Source: Eunapius fragilis (taxonomy: Eukaryota; Porifera; Demospongiae; Spongillida; Spongillidae). From it: a stretch of DNA of 64,000 nucleotides. The translations under genes were made by a program, and so were the position numbers. Below, piece by piece: positions 52,833 to 64,000 of this stretch. How positions within the stretch are numbered: position 1 is the first letter of the stretch; every line of letters begins with the position of its first letter. Location of the stretch: assembly GCA_963681505.1 (NCBI GenBank), contig OY811977.1, positions 6,278,970 to 6,342,969 on the forward strand. Reading direction: 5' to 3'. A model generated the notes under the pieces. It ran no database searches and had not been told where the DNA came from. It saw only the letters and a list, made by a program, of their open reading frames with translations.

Positions 52833-53000
52833 AGTCTGGGGACCCTAGCATTATGTAGGGTTTAGAACCACAAACTTTTTTTTGCGTATGTTTATATGAT
52901 ATTCATGTTCCGCAAAACCACACTCTCACGTGAACTAATCAACATCAATCCGTGGCCCTTGTTGATTAGTTCACGTGGGAGTGTGGTTTTGCGGACATGC
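52833..53000. mobile_element. Foldback element, gtctggggaccctag type
   Basis: tagtctggggaccctagcat opens a unit that holds a near-perfect hairpin (52915-52997: ccgcaaaaccacactctcac paired with gtgggagtgtggttttgcgg). The opening block recurs at 53090 (gaccctagcatgatgtaggg), suggesting a tandem or nested pair. Confidence 0.65.
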
Positions 53001-53149
53001 AGCAGAATACTGAATTCAGTGTTGGTTGCCAAGCAAACACTTTCCATTGTTTAAACGTGCGGCCTTTGTTGTTCATAAAAAGTTGTCTAGGACCCTAGCA
53101 TGATGTAGGGTCTGAAACCACGCGTATACCAAACTTGTTCTGATTACTT

Positions 53150-54660
53150 TTTGTTATTTGTGTATGCTTATATGATTTCATGCTGAAGAGCAGGTTCATA
53201 TGTATGAGGGACCCTAACCAATATTTCTTAAAGTGGGGGGTGGGGGGTGGGGTGGGGGGTTGCCCATTTTGCTGCACACAAGGGTGGTCACTTCGATAGA
53301 AATGACAAACCCTTAACATGCATGTCTCGCGGGCTTACACAAAACACGTGTATCCCATCATGGCGACCGTGTACGACACACGCTTCAAATAAGTATTAAA
53401 TACTTATAGCGCTATCACGTGATTGATAACCACGCCTCTTCATTACCCGTAAATGGCATTTTTAGGAATCTGAGCCCGATCTTCAACCAATCATTTTTTG
53501 GGGCGCTCATTACGAACACCGGATCAGTTCTTGTCTGACCAATCAGGTTTAGTAGTTGAAAGAGACATCCACAAGCCTTGAATAGCAAGATGTGCACGAC
53601 TTATAACAATGTCATGAAAACAGATTGTCATGCATATAATTATGCCCTTGGCCTTTAAAGGGTTAAGGGTTGCTGTGGTTATGCGCGGTTACATACATTT
53701 CCATACGGTTGGTTGGTTAAGGGCTAACAGTCCATAAATTATGTAACCCCGCGGCAATCCTACGTCAGACACTTTAAAAGAAAACATTACTCTAAGAGGA
53801 TTGAGTGACTTAATAATTGTAACACATCATAACGCAAGGTCTTATTGAGGCCAAATAAAAAACAAAATCTTTGGAAATATATGATAAAACAATTTTGAAG
53901 TCACAATCTGATTAAAATTCGTCATAATTAATACTCGGTTCGTCACAATAACCTGTTTATAATAGTCATAATCCAGGGCGCTTTTGGCTTTTGTCAATTG
54001 AATCCGCGTCAACAAAAGAATAGAGCCTAATGAAGAACTGAGTACCTCAAGATCAGCCAGTAAATATCGAAAGATGGGTTATCAGGAGCGTGCAAAACAA
54101 AAGCCCGCGATCGTTACGACGCGCGAGCTGCTTTACGCAATAGGCACGGTGCATGCGGATCGAGAAATACAACGAGCTTCAAAAGAGGCTACGCTATCAC
54201 CTATGCAGTCTAACGATCATTTGCCTACACTTATCAGTATTTTGTTACGGTGCACATTGTTACCATCGATAATTAATGGAAACTAGATTCTCCAATGAGA
54301 GTGGTCGGATATATCCGACCAACTTTCTCATTGTTTCCTCGAGGATTCCGACTAGTGCGAAACGATACGTTTTTAACTCCTCGTTCGATTTGAAATGCCC
54401 AGACCTAAGATATGCAATGCAGATGGATAAATAAGAAAAAACAATGATGAAATAAATATCTTAATTATTTTTTTTTACATTTGAACCAATTCGCTGTATG
54501 ATAGTTTGGTATATTTACTACTGATCAAATATGGTGCAAATGTGTTAGTAAATATTTGCACCACATTGAACAGTAGTAAACATGCAGTACAAGCCAACAA
54601 ACCAGAGAGCTCTTGATAGATCATCTCAACGGGCTTGTGGGATTATTATTTTGTTTTATA
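53150..54660. other. Intergenic, nothing recognised
   Basis: A G-rich stretch at 53236-53262 and several ATTGG/CCAAT motifs at 53490-53545. Open frames are short and unmatched. Confidence 0.3.
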
Positions 54661-54662
54661 CT

Positions 54663-54712
54663 GATCAACCTCCATCTAATGAGGGCCAATGCCACTGCCA
54701 TCCTCACCAGAT
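54663..54712 (+). mobile_element. LINE 3' tail fragment
   Basis: The forward strand encodes NLHLMRANATAILTRC, matching RLNLHLVRANATAILSR at the end of the LINE copy at 14750. This is the very C-terminus of the element. Confidence 0.55.
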
Positions 54713-54755
54713 GTATTTTGAATTAACATTAACTATAGGCTTTGTTTAAGATTGT

Positions 54756-55356
54756 ACTAGCCTCTTCCCCGGGCCGTGAATTAAAGTTTAGGAAAAAAAG
54801 ACGGCCTGGTCTCCATTGCAACTATGTTAGTGCGCATGCGCTGGCCATTACCTGAAAAATGCGTAATCGTATACTTAGCTTGTAAACCTTTCCGTAAACC
54901 GTTCCGCGCGAAGCAATGGCGAAGCAATCCTGACATAAGTTTGTTTTTGCAAGGTATGCAAATGAACCTGGACAAACCATCCTCAGAAGCCACTGGGACA
55001 TCGGCAACCTTTCTGAGCCTGTTTGCAAGATCTGATGCCAAAGATTCCCTTGAAAAAAGTGCGACATAATGTGTACGAGACAAAATACTGTCACAATTCC
55101 TACAAGACTTTGACATCGTATATATACGCGTAGCGTGTATGAATTACATCACGTGAGTGATGTTTTTAATTTTATTCATAAACAAAAACTTTACGAGGCA
55201 GACCGGATATGAGTTAGTTTATGGAAAGGTTTACAAGCTAAGTATACGATTACGCGTTGTTCAGGTAATGGCCAGCGCATGCGCACTAACATAGTTGCAA
55301 TAGAGACCAGGCCGTCTTATTTCCTAAACTTTAATTGACGGCTTGGGGACGAGGCT
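54756..55356. mobile_element. Foldback element with captured ORF
   Basis: The left arm (54756-54905) and right arm (55215-55356) are reverse complements. Outer blocks: tagcctcttccccgggccgt and gacggcttggggacgaggcta. Inner blocks: ggccattacctgaa and ttcaggtaatggcc. The 310-base loop is single-copy and codes on the reverse strand. Confidence 0.82.
54781..55116 (-). CDS. Zinc-motif ORF inside a foldback element
   Basis: A 111-residue reverse-strand ORF starts in the loop of the foldback element and ends in its left arm. The first 67 residues hold CRNC, about 46 residues later CIPC, between them LASDLANRLRKVADVPV. The C-x2-C ... C-x2-C spacing resembles a ZAD-like zinc-binding domain. The remaining residues come from transposon arm. 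Either a captured host first exon or the N-terminus of the element's own transposase. Confidence 0.45.
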   Translation of the reverse strand: MSKSCRNCDSILSRTHYVALFSRESLASDLANRLRKVADVPVASEDGLSRFICIPCKNKLMSGLLRHCFARNGLRKGLQAKYTITHFSGNGQRMRTNIVAMETRPSFFPKL

Positions 55357-55709
55357 ACGATTGTACCCATGTGTATGTATTGAAGGTGGAGTTTAACTTT
55401 GTTTTTCAAGTGGTGCATGTATGTACTTGTACATGTATTAATAATTATTACTATATATATATATATGGGGTACACATTAAACAATAATACGTAAACAACA
55501 CATTACATAGAAAAATTCAAACGATATTTTTTTGTTACCATATTATAATATTAACAATAAGAGAATACATAAAACTACTACTAACAGCTACATAATACAT
55601 ACATGCCACTAAGCTTATATAAAGTGCCACTAAGTTTTATTAAATAAATCAACCATTATAAACATGTACGTAATCAAAACTGAATCAAAACTGAAACTAA
55701 GAACCCAGA

Positions 55710-56742
55710 TCATTCTGGATCAAACTTCCGATCTAGGACAAGACCCGACCTAGCTAGAATGGCTCTTGTATTTGACTGGATCAGGATAAAACTCAGCCTG
55801 TCATTAAGATCGCAAAGTACTGTAGACTTTGGAGAGTTGGTTGTGATGGCTTCACGCCTTGCCAAAAAAGAGAAAGCATTACATGCTTCGACACCCCAAG
55901 CCCCGTAAAATTCAACAGCAAGGGAGACACACATCCAGCCAAGAATATATCATAATCAGGCTGATTTTGGTGAATACTATAAACATTTAGCATCATTTTC
56001 CTTTTGCATCCTAACTCCCGCTTCAGATACGTTATTTATACATTACTGGAAAATTACCGTGACATCAAATGCTGCTGAGCCTTTAATACCCCAGGTGGTC
56101 ACGTGTATCAGCCGGACAGTTAATAAATAAATGGTTCGGACTGTCTCAATGCACGATCGAGTAAAAAGGGGCCCCATCGTCGAAGCCCCTCCACTCCTCC
56201 GCTTTACTCTGGAACTGGCTGCTCTGATGATGGCAAACGAAAGCCTTGCTCTGATGTAGCCACACATGTGTGCATAAGACTTTTTGCAACACATGTAGCC
56301 AGCTTCCGGCTGCAGAAGTCCATCTACTGAAGTCACAAAGGGTGTAAAAGTACCTCTACAATCTTCCACTGCTTGTTTGTACATCCTCTTTTTGTCCAGA
56401 GCAAGAACAGATTCTGGTGTACGATTACTGTCGGATGTGGCATCTATATCAAAAACCCGGCTTGAAGTCAAATAGTGCCTCTGCTTGAGGTTGCCAAACA
56501 CCACGTACTCCCAAATCAAGCCGCAGTCGTGAGTCACCTACATTTTTTTCTGCCTCCCTCACAATGCGTCCACACCTTTGCAGCAATATCGCCAATGCAA
56601 GCTCATTATGTCTCTGGATTACTAGGCCACCAACCATACAGTCAAGAGCATGTTGCATTATTAGTGAGGGCTCCACAACCATAAGACTTTGAAGGTAAGT
56701 TTGTCGGGTCGCGCATACAGCGAACCGCCAAACCGATTTCAA
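55710..56742 (-). mobile_element. LINE fragment(s), RT C-terminal region
   Basis: Reverse strand in three broken frames: GLVIQRHNELALAILLQ and RGVWQPQAEALFDF (56742-56455); then FDIDATSDSNRTPESVLALD, DCRGTFTPFVTSVDGLL and YIRARLSFAIIRAASSRVKR (56460-56180); then VSLAVEFYGAWGVEACNAFS and a degraded tail (55934-55710). The first two belong to one subfamily. The last resembles the copy at 14750, so two elements may be joined here. Confidence 0.72.
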
Positions 56743-56744
56743 CC

Positions 56745-58045
56745 ATTATCTACGCTATCCGTTCGTTGGGAGTCGACGTTTTCTTAACGATTTCACGATC
56801 CGGTCAACTCCTACGAACGTATGTTTTGTTATAGGGTAGAATGTTACGGTTATATTTACCTAGCGGTACAATGTGCTAGTTGGGGCCAGAGTTGAATAAT
56901 TGTATTCAGATATGGTACTAGGATGTGTTCAGCAATATCGTTTATATATTAAAACATTCAAGCCACGATACTGAAGGCAAGCCTCAATTAATAAAATTCG
57001 ACCTTCGCATTTGAAGGATGGCATCAAATGTTATGCTTGAATGACAACAAGGATGTGTGCATGTATAGTGGTACAACGCGCAGAACGTATATAAATATTA
57101 GCTTCATTATCATTGATCAAATCAGTAACTGCTTCAGATTCAGTTTGATGTACTTTTGCGTTTGAAAATAGGCATGTAATCAGTAATCTCTCCTAGTGAG
57201 TGACTACCACACTTTGCCATTGTGAACAAGAGCATATATTACATTCACAAAACCTAACGAACACTTATTGTGAAACAGTATGTTGCCCAATAAACATAGA
57301 AAAGTTTGTCACAATACGACAGCATGGAAAGATGTTCTAGTGGCTTGCTAGTTATTATTAACTCTTATTATAAAAATTGCGTTCTTGTTTCTCACAGATG
57401 TGTCTCACCAAACACTTACTTTGACTTTTAGTTATTTGTAGTGCTTATGTTTTAAATTAATGTATTCTGACTTGTGTTTAGTTAATTTGATTATTGACTA
57501 TAAAATATCAACTATTATTACTATTAATGTTTCTCACAGAGAACTATGCAAGACCACTAGATGTGTAATACGTTAGACTGTCAGTGCACGGGCTCCAGTC
57601 ACATGCAGCAGCAGTGTAGCATCATTAAATGCATGTATCCCAGATCTTTTCACACCTATCAAGCTTTTTCCAATTTAGCCTAAGTCAGTAAATCTTGTAT
57701 TTGATGCACTACATTAGTTAGTTGTCCGTTTCCCTACATCATCAAACCAATGATATATCATATAGCATGCTGCATTCCTATCCCTTTGTGCAGCATTACA
57801 TACATTTCATTTATAAAAATTTAATGGTAGTAAAGGTTATTAAATGTTCAACACTTCAAATATACTATAGCAAAGAGGTCACGCACACGTACACATGCAA
57901 TGTAGTGTATGCATCTCTCAGAAGAAGCTCGGGACCTTGCATCACCCCACCATATGGTAATAATCAGCATGCTCCGCTTTCACCACCAATGTGCTGTGCT
58001 TCACACTGTGGAATGTAAACCTATGCACAGTGATGAAATAGATTC
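56745..58045. other. Intergenic, nothing recognised
   Basis: AT-rich sequence without a coding block, tandem repeat or clear inverted repeat. Confidence 0.35.
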
Positions 58046-58049
58046 AGGC

Positions 58050-58145
58050 AACACTGAATGAGCAGTACTGGCAGCCCTTTTCCAACATCGCCAAAGAGTA
58101 CAATTCCTACATAGCATGCACATCTTGTGAGGTGAACTGCACATT
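58050..58145 (+). mobile_element. Possible retroelement integrase zinc-finger remnant
   Basis: The forward strand reads LNEQYWQPFSNIAKEYNSYI then ACTSCEVNC. This faintly matches the YWP....D...Y...C..C end of a retrotransposon integrase HHCC region. It is isolated and short. Confidence 0.3.
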
Positions 58146-58662
58146 CTCTCTTCCTGAGTACTACCTCAAAATATCTTGATTCATTTAGATGATGTGTTGA
58201 TCAGTCGGATTGAATGATAGCACCTAGACAAGAGACATCAACAAACGTTTTTGAAATGCGAGGATGTATTGGGATTTTTAATCCTAGACAAGATACCTCA
58301 TTTAGCGCCTCTTCAAAGCATGGACTATCAAACAATCCATGTCAGTGAGGATCTATGAGCATCGACGATCACAGTTATGCTCAAGTGCACAATGAATGCA
58401 AGCACTGGGTAGCATGGTTAAATTAGAGCTGTGTGTTGTACAGGGTACGTTTAAAGATAGTACCTAAGTTATCTGTTGGGTCAATTAATGGTCTTTTATG
58501 GTTACCTTTCAGTTCAGTATACCCATACCCCATATGTTGAAAGGTTGCGTATTTTTAAACCTAATTTACTGCTGTGAAGGTTTGTAGTGGTTTCTAGGAC
58601 AAGGAAAGTATAATTTACCCGAAAAAATATCTTTTTGTCATTACCACTTTTTAGAAACCACA

Positions 58663-58854
58663 TTAAAAAGGACAAATGATGGTGTTATTTTATGGTGAAA
58701 TATACTGCACTGTGTATAGATGATATAGAATGTGAGGGATGGGAGGAAGGAAATGAATTAAAAAGGACAAATGCTGGTGTTATTTTATGGTGAAATATAC
58801 TGCACTGTGTATAGATGATGTAGAATGTGAGGGATGGGAGGTAGGAAATGAATG
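58663..58854. repeat. 94-bp tandem duplication before the CABIT-SAM start
   Basis: ttaaaaaggacaaatgatgg to gggaggaaggaaatgaa is repeated once with few changes. The second copy ends on the sequence containing the proposed start ATG at 58848. Confidence 0.9.
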
Positions 58855-61800
58855 AAATATCAGAGAATGTGAGCAACTGCACTGTTGTGTATTTCCAACA
58901 GAAACGTTGTGAAGTGACTGCCAGTAGATTTAAACCAGTTATTCTGTCTACATCTCAAACGTTACCTGAATTCGTCAAAGCACATGCTAACACTTTCCCA
59001 GTTACTGCACTTGTCACCTCGGGATACCAAAGTGACGATGGTGATGTGGAGATCAGTTGCAATGAGGTACTGTGCATACATTCACTGCATATCACCCCAG
59101 TGATACTGGCTATGCATGAGAACAGGCCAATCCCACCCATCCCCCTGACAACAGAGACACCATTCTCTGTTATTTACAATCCCAACAATGACAGGAAAGA
59201 AGCAATGCAAGGATTTGTATTTGGTGATGTTTCCAGTCTGCTGTCAATAGCACACCCACCCAAGGTTGTATGTGTAACAAAGGAGTGGACTGGGGACTCC
59301 ACTACTATCAGCAAAGGAGAAATCCTGGTTATCAAAAAACAAATTGTGCATGGACCTCATGTTGCAGCTGGAATTGTTGCATTCAGCATAAGTAAGATGG
59401 TAGAAAAGTTCTTACCTGAAGAATGTGCTGGACAATTCAACACAGATCCATCATTGATTGCAATGTCACTGGAAAATATCTTTGCATACATTTCAAACCC
59501 ATTCGAAATGGAAGTTTATACCCGAAAGTTCTTGAAGCAGTGTAATAATGGTTTCTTGTATCTAATAGGTCGTGATGTTATTCAATATTTGGTTTACTCC
59601 AGCAAAGGAGGAGAAATTGCATCAGGTCATTTACCAGTCCATGTACCGGATGTAAAGCTATGTCTGATAATGGACTCCACTTTACCTAAAACGAGGAGAT
59701 TTAGGGATATGAAACAAGACGCATTAAATGATGATGAAAATATGAACCATCAGTCTCCAACACAACCCCCCCTCCTTCATTCTAAAAATGTCCTTAGGAC
59801 TTGTTCATTAACAATGCCCATGGAGGATCCTTCAGCTATGATCACACTGCATAGTGCCATTCAGCCAGCAATGGACAATCAACCACCTCCTCTTCCTCCT
59901 GAACACAAGTGTAAGCTTCACTATCCTAGTGATGCTCCTAACATTGTCAAAACAACCTGCAGTACGAAGCAAGTAAATGTGGCATCTTATTGTGGTGTAC
60001 AAGAATGTCGGGATTTCAGAGTTTCAACGACATGCGACGTAATGAAGAGACCAATAACATCAAAGCAATTTCATAGCCCTCATGGTAGTGGAGAGATCTT
60101 TGTTGAACATCCATTATGTGCACACGATGCAATCCTGCCAGAATCATCTGCTAACTTCAACCATTCTTGCCCTCATGTGCGGAAAGATGTACAACGAGAT
60201 ATCTCAGATGGAGAAGCTGAACCTGTTGTTGAACCTGGAACAGACCACCAGTGGCAAGGTCCTCAGACATCACCTGTGCATATCGTTGCCAGGGATGATA
60301 TAGCCCTAGCTTCTTCATCAGGTAGGCAATCACATAATTGTAAAGTAAAATCTCAGACATTTCGTCATCTGCCTTCACCTAATCTCACTTCCATATTATC
60401 ATCTCCAACCAATATTGGTGGTCACCTTCAACCTGCTCTCATCCCCAAGACAGGTGCTTTTAATGCGCGCATGCACAATTCTCTAATGCAAACATCAGCA
60501 CCACAAACAACTACACATGATGGGACTAAAACATTACAAACATCAGCAAGTATAGGTAACATAATGGTAATGCAAGAAATGTATGATGAGCCTATGTCTT
60601 GTCCAATGTTTGATGTCTGTCCAACTCTTCCTCCTCCTTACATCCCTGATGTCGAAATGTCGGCATTGAAACTACAAGGCGAGTCTCTTAAATACCCCCA
60701 AGGTGGAGGAATGAATGCACAGCCAAGCATGATAGAAGGATATTGTCAGGCATCAAAGCCACTAACGCTTAACCAGTTTGCGTCACAGTATTCAGACCAG
60801 CTACCTGTTTCCATCCATGTCACCGCAGCAGCTGATTTGATATCTGGTCCAAAATATTTAAATGTCACTGCATTAAAGGTCAAAGAAGTTGTAATAGCTG
60901 AAGACTATACTGGAAAGCAAATCGAGATACTGCTGATGTCTCCTAAACGGTTCTCCATCCTGTATGGCCAAACCAATATTGAGGACATCAAAGGTACCTT
61001 GCAAGGGCAAACAATATATGGTGTTTCTGACTTTCTCAAGCTCAAGGATGCCCCAATGGTTGTGTGTGCAACAAAAACTTGGAAAACCAGTGTTATGTCT
61101 GTTGATGAGAATGAGATCCTTATTTTGCAAAGTATTCAAAGAGAAGGAGCTAAAAATGGCATTGTTGTGTTCAGTGTACACACACGGTCAATGAAATTCC
61201 TTCCACGTCGGTGCACTGCCCACTTCAGTACAAATGCTGCTCTGCTGGGGTTGCCTATGATTGATCTGATTGGCTATGTTCCTAAACTGTTTCCTTGCAA
61301 TGTGTGTAGTGTTGTATATGGTAAAGAGCCAAAGTGTTACCCCGTTGATGTTATCACTTTAAAAGAGGTAGTTACCACAACTGCGCTGGAGTGTGTGCCG
61401 ATGCACAAAGATTTGTATAGCACATATGGGTCATCTCTTCTTAGCATTCCTGTTGGATTATCCACTGTTGAAGTAGTGGTACTTGAGAAATTGAGAGATT
61501 CAAATGCAGGCCTGACAGAAGAGAACAATTATGTCACTATTTATTCGGTAAGCTAATCTAGCACGATGATAGTCTTTTCATAACACATATTTCCTTTTAA
61601 GGCTGAAAGAAAAACAGATAACGATGAACTATATGAGACAACATATTCAACAAAATGTGAATTCAATGAAACTGATTCAAATGAAGATGGACAGTACATT
61701 TGTATAAGGAATCCAAAGCATGATGTGGTATGTGTGATATTTGGCCTGCAGGCTAACTTAAAGGTTGTTCTAGAATTTCCATTGCACTTCATAATTGGTA

Positions 61801-63707
61801 CGGAATTATGATTATAGAACATGTGAACACTGAGAAAATTTTTAGATGATATTTTACAATGCTATTTCTTGTAAATTATACCAAGGATGCTTTTAGTGCA
61901 TAGGCAGTATTATGTGCACCCAAAAATATGTTAATGCATTAGAGGGGATTAAAATTGTAACAGCAATATACTGTTTACATTGCAGGATACCTTTAATCCT
62001 AGTCAGATGTACAAGCTATTGGAAGCTGACCTAATGGATAGGGTGGCATGTTATGCCTCCCTGACACCTCACAACATTGAAATCTCACATCATCCAAATG
62101 GTGGTTGCAATATTGATTTGCCATCATTGGAGGTGAGGGCCAAGCATGAAGATGTGAGCATGCCAGTCCACCATCATGAGAAGGTACATTTTAATATTGC
62201 ATATGTGCATATGAGAATAAATTTAGTTGGCAATGTTATTATATCAAAACTAAAGTGCAAGGATGTAATAATTTACAATCCAAACTCAAAGGTCTCAGAA
62301 GTAGTGTCAGTGAAGCGAAAGATCCTGTATCCAGTGTTTTGAAACATATCCATATTTATTCAAGTTCTCAAGGATATGGCCTATAATTATTTTAAACAAA
62401 TGCACCAACTGCAGTGTCTCACCATGCATTTATATAGTATAGCCATCTATTTGTTTAATCAAAATTAAAGTTTGCAATAGATAAACAGAGTTTTGGCAAG
62501 TTGTGCAAATTAAAACTGAGGGTAAGATGCAATTATGTTCGAAGTGAAAAATACTTATCAGATCGATAATATTGATTTAACTACATAACGAAAACGCAAT
62601 TGATTTTACGGTGAAATGATAAGTTGATATACGATAGATGGACGATATCACAATAATTCATACGCTGTGACGTGGCTACTAAAATACTGCCTAAAATTAT
62701 AATGTTGATTTATTATAAAAATTCTCATCCATTTATGGTGTAACGTAGTAATATTAATTTGGATGAAATTGCAGTTACATTAATTGGGATGATTTGCAAA
62801 ATATTTTGCATCTGCTTTCGATTACAAAGTGCGCAGTATATAATAATTAAAATGTACAAGTAAATAAAAGCCAAATAATCTTTTTCTGTGAGATACTTTA
62901 AATAAGGTTTAATTCAAATTGCACATTGTGTGCATTATACATGTATGGTGTGCATTTAATTTAACATAGGAGAAGCAAAGAATTATGATAGAAAAGACTA
63001 TCAGATACAAATACAGATGTGTAACGGTCATCACTATTGAAAGTACCAATGCTGTGTGGGTTAGCATAAAAAATGGACATTTCAGATTTACACGACGTTG
63101 CAAACCAAATTGATGGATAGGGAGCCACCCTGTTATGCCTCCCTGACACATCAAAAGATGGGAATCTCACATCAAAGTGGTGATCACCATTGTTATGAGC
63201 CTAAACCTGATATGATGGCCAACTACAAAGATGTGAGCATGCCAGCTAACCAACTGGAGGAGGTATGGAAAGTCACACATTAGATGACTGTATATGATAA
63301 TTAAATTAATCTATATACCGAAATTTTATCCAGACAAAAATGGAAGAAAGCGACATATTTAAAGGGGAAACTAATGAATCCTTGGAAGTGTTGTTAGCTG
63401 AACAGAAAAAGAAGAACAGTCATACCATTAGCAAGATGAAACTTAAACAGGTATTGTATAATTAAAGCAGATATGCTCAGTATTGTAGTCTCTTATGTAA
63501 ATTCGTTCTAAGGTTCTTCACGTCCTCGAAGCTATAGGATTGGGCAAATACAAGGATACATTCCAGAATGAGCAGATAACTGGGGATATTTTATGCATTC
63601 TGACAAAGCAAATGATGCAGGAGGACCTTCACATGCATCCTGATGACTGCAATCTATTGCTGAACGTAGTTGCCGGAAACATTAATGTTTGTACTTTGTT
63701 TCCGTAG
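58848..63707 (+). CDS. Two-CABIT plus SAM adaptor (THEMIS/GAREM family)
   Basis: Six phase-0 exons: 58848-61547, 61602-61727, 61986-62183, 63086-63262, 63334-63450, 63513-63707 (TAG), about 1170 residues. CABIT 1 is near residues 38-280 (LPEFVKAHANTFPV, PKVVCVTKEW, VEKFLPEECAGQF). CABIT 2 is near 635-900 (LNQFASQYSDQLPV, APMVVCATKTW, MKFLPRRCTAHF). The linker is disordered, with PPPLPPEHKCK and LPPPYIP proline motifs and EMYDEPMS. Later exons add acidic tyrosines (DELYETTYS, DGQYICI). Exons 3 and 4 are related and share CYASLT and DVSMP. A SAM domain closes the protein (VLHVLEAIGLGKYKDTF, DILCILTKQMMQEDL). THEMIS has tandem CABITs and GAREM has CABIT plus SAM; both recruit GRB2. A cytoplasmic receptor-signalling role is inferred. 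The start is uncertain: exon 1 may open at 58902 after ttccaacag. Confidence 0.85.
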
Positions 63708-63839
63708 CTCAGCTCAACAAAGCATTAATTTCATGCTCCACGTGCAATATATAGAAGGCCTATGCTAATTAATGTGCACATAAATTTTGTACTGTGGAGA
63801 TTTGAATTGTGTATTTATGTTTATCCAATCCTGTACGAT

Positions 63840-63965
63840 AAGGCAGTCTGGATTGGCCAGCAGGCAGCAGCCAATGACTTCATCAATACTGCTATTGCAT
63901 TTTCTTGTACGAGTGGCAGCTCTCCACTAAAAATACGTCACGGCTGCGGGACCCTTAAACGAAAA
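63840..63965. promoter_or_regulatory. CCAAT/CRE-rich segment, possible promoter
   Basis: attggcc (63851), gccaatgac (63870) and tacgtca (63934) cluster within 90 bases, 150 bases after the SAM gene's stop. The cluster suggests a promoter for a gene beyond the window. Confidence 0.3.
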
Positions 63966-64000
63966 CAGCTCTGTTACTTCTATTTGAATATTGAGGATCG

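Overview
The window looks like nuclear DNA of an early-branching animal, most likely a demosponge. It has short spliced exons with GT-AG introns and metazoan gene families: a thymidylate synthase homologue, ribosomal protein S14, a U2 snRNA gene, mitoribosomal mS37, CABIT adaptors and an Ig/EGF/galectin protein. It also has a heavy load of decayed LINE, Ty3/gypsy and foldback elements of types common in sponge and cnidarian genomes. The species is inferred from content only.

Layout. 0.4-10.1 kb (+): a thymidylate synthase-family gene whose introns are packed with foldback elements, LINE fragments, poly-C tracts and a short telomeric repeat. 11.5-16.7 kb: retroelement graveyard. 18.4-21.3 kb (+): a three-exon amino acid/auxin permease-like transporter. 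22.8-26.3 kb (-): RPS14 in five exons, whose last-but-one intron holds a U2 snRNA gene and a foldback element. 28.0-29.7 kb (-): a CABIT-domain adaptor. 31-40 kb: many minisatellites, including a 2.7 kb array of a 37-bp unit, with a few exon-like islands of unknown identity. 41.0-41.5 kb (-): mS37/CHCHD1. 42.4-46.6 kb (+): a secreted Ig-EGF-galectin protein in nine exons. 47-58 kb: minisatellites, LINE remnants and foldback elements, one carrying a zinc-motif ORF. 58.8-63.7 kb (+): a two-CABIT plus SAM adaptor in six exons.

The genes do not form an operon. Points that stand out: (1) the thymidylate synthase homologue has Asp where the family's dUMP-selecting Asn sits, and Ile after the catalytic Cys, which suggests a dCMP-directed enzyme; (2) the U2 gene keeps compensated stems but has a changed branch-point recognition stretch; (3) two minisatellites are built of splice-signal-like motifs (TACTAAC, and GTGAGG/GTAAGA on the reverse strand); (4) one adaptor joins THEMIS-like tandem CABITs to a GAREM-like SAM domain; (5) Ig, EGF and galectin domains are combined in one protein whose sugar-binding residues are mostly lost.
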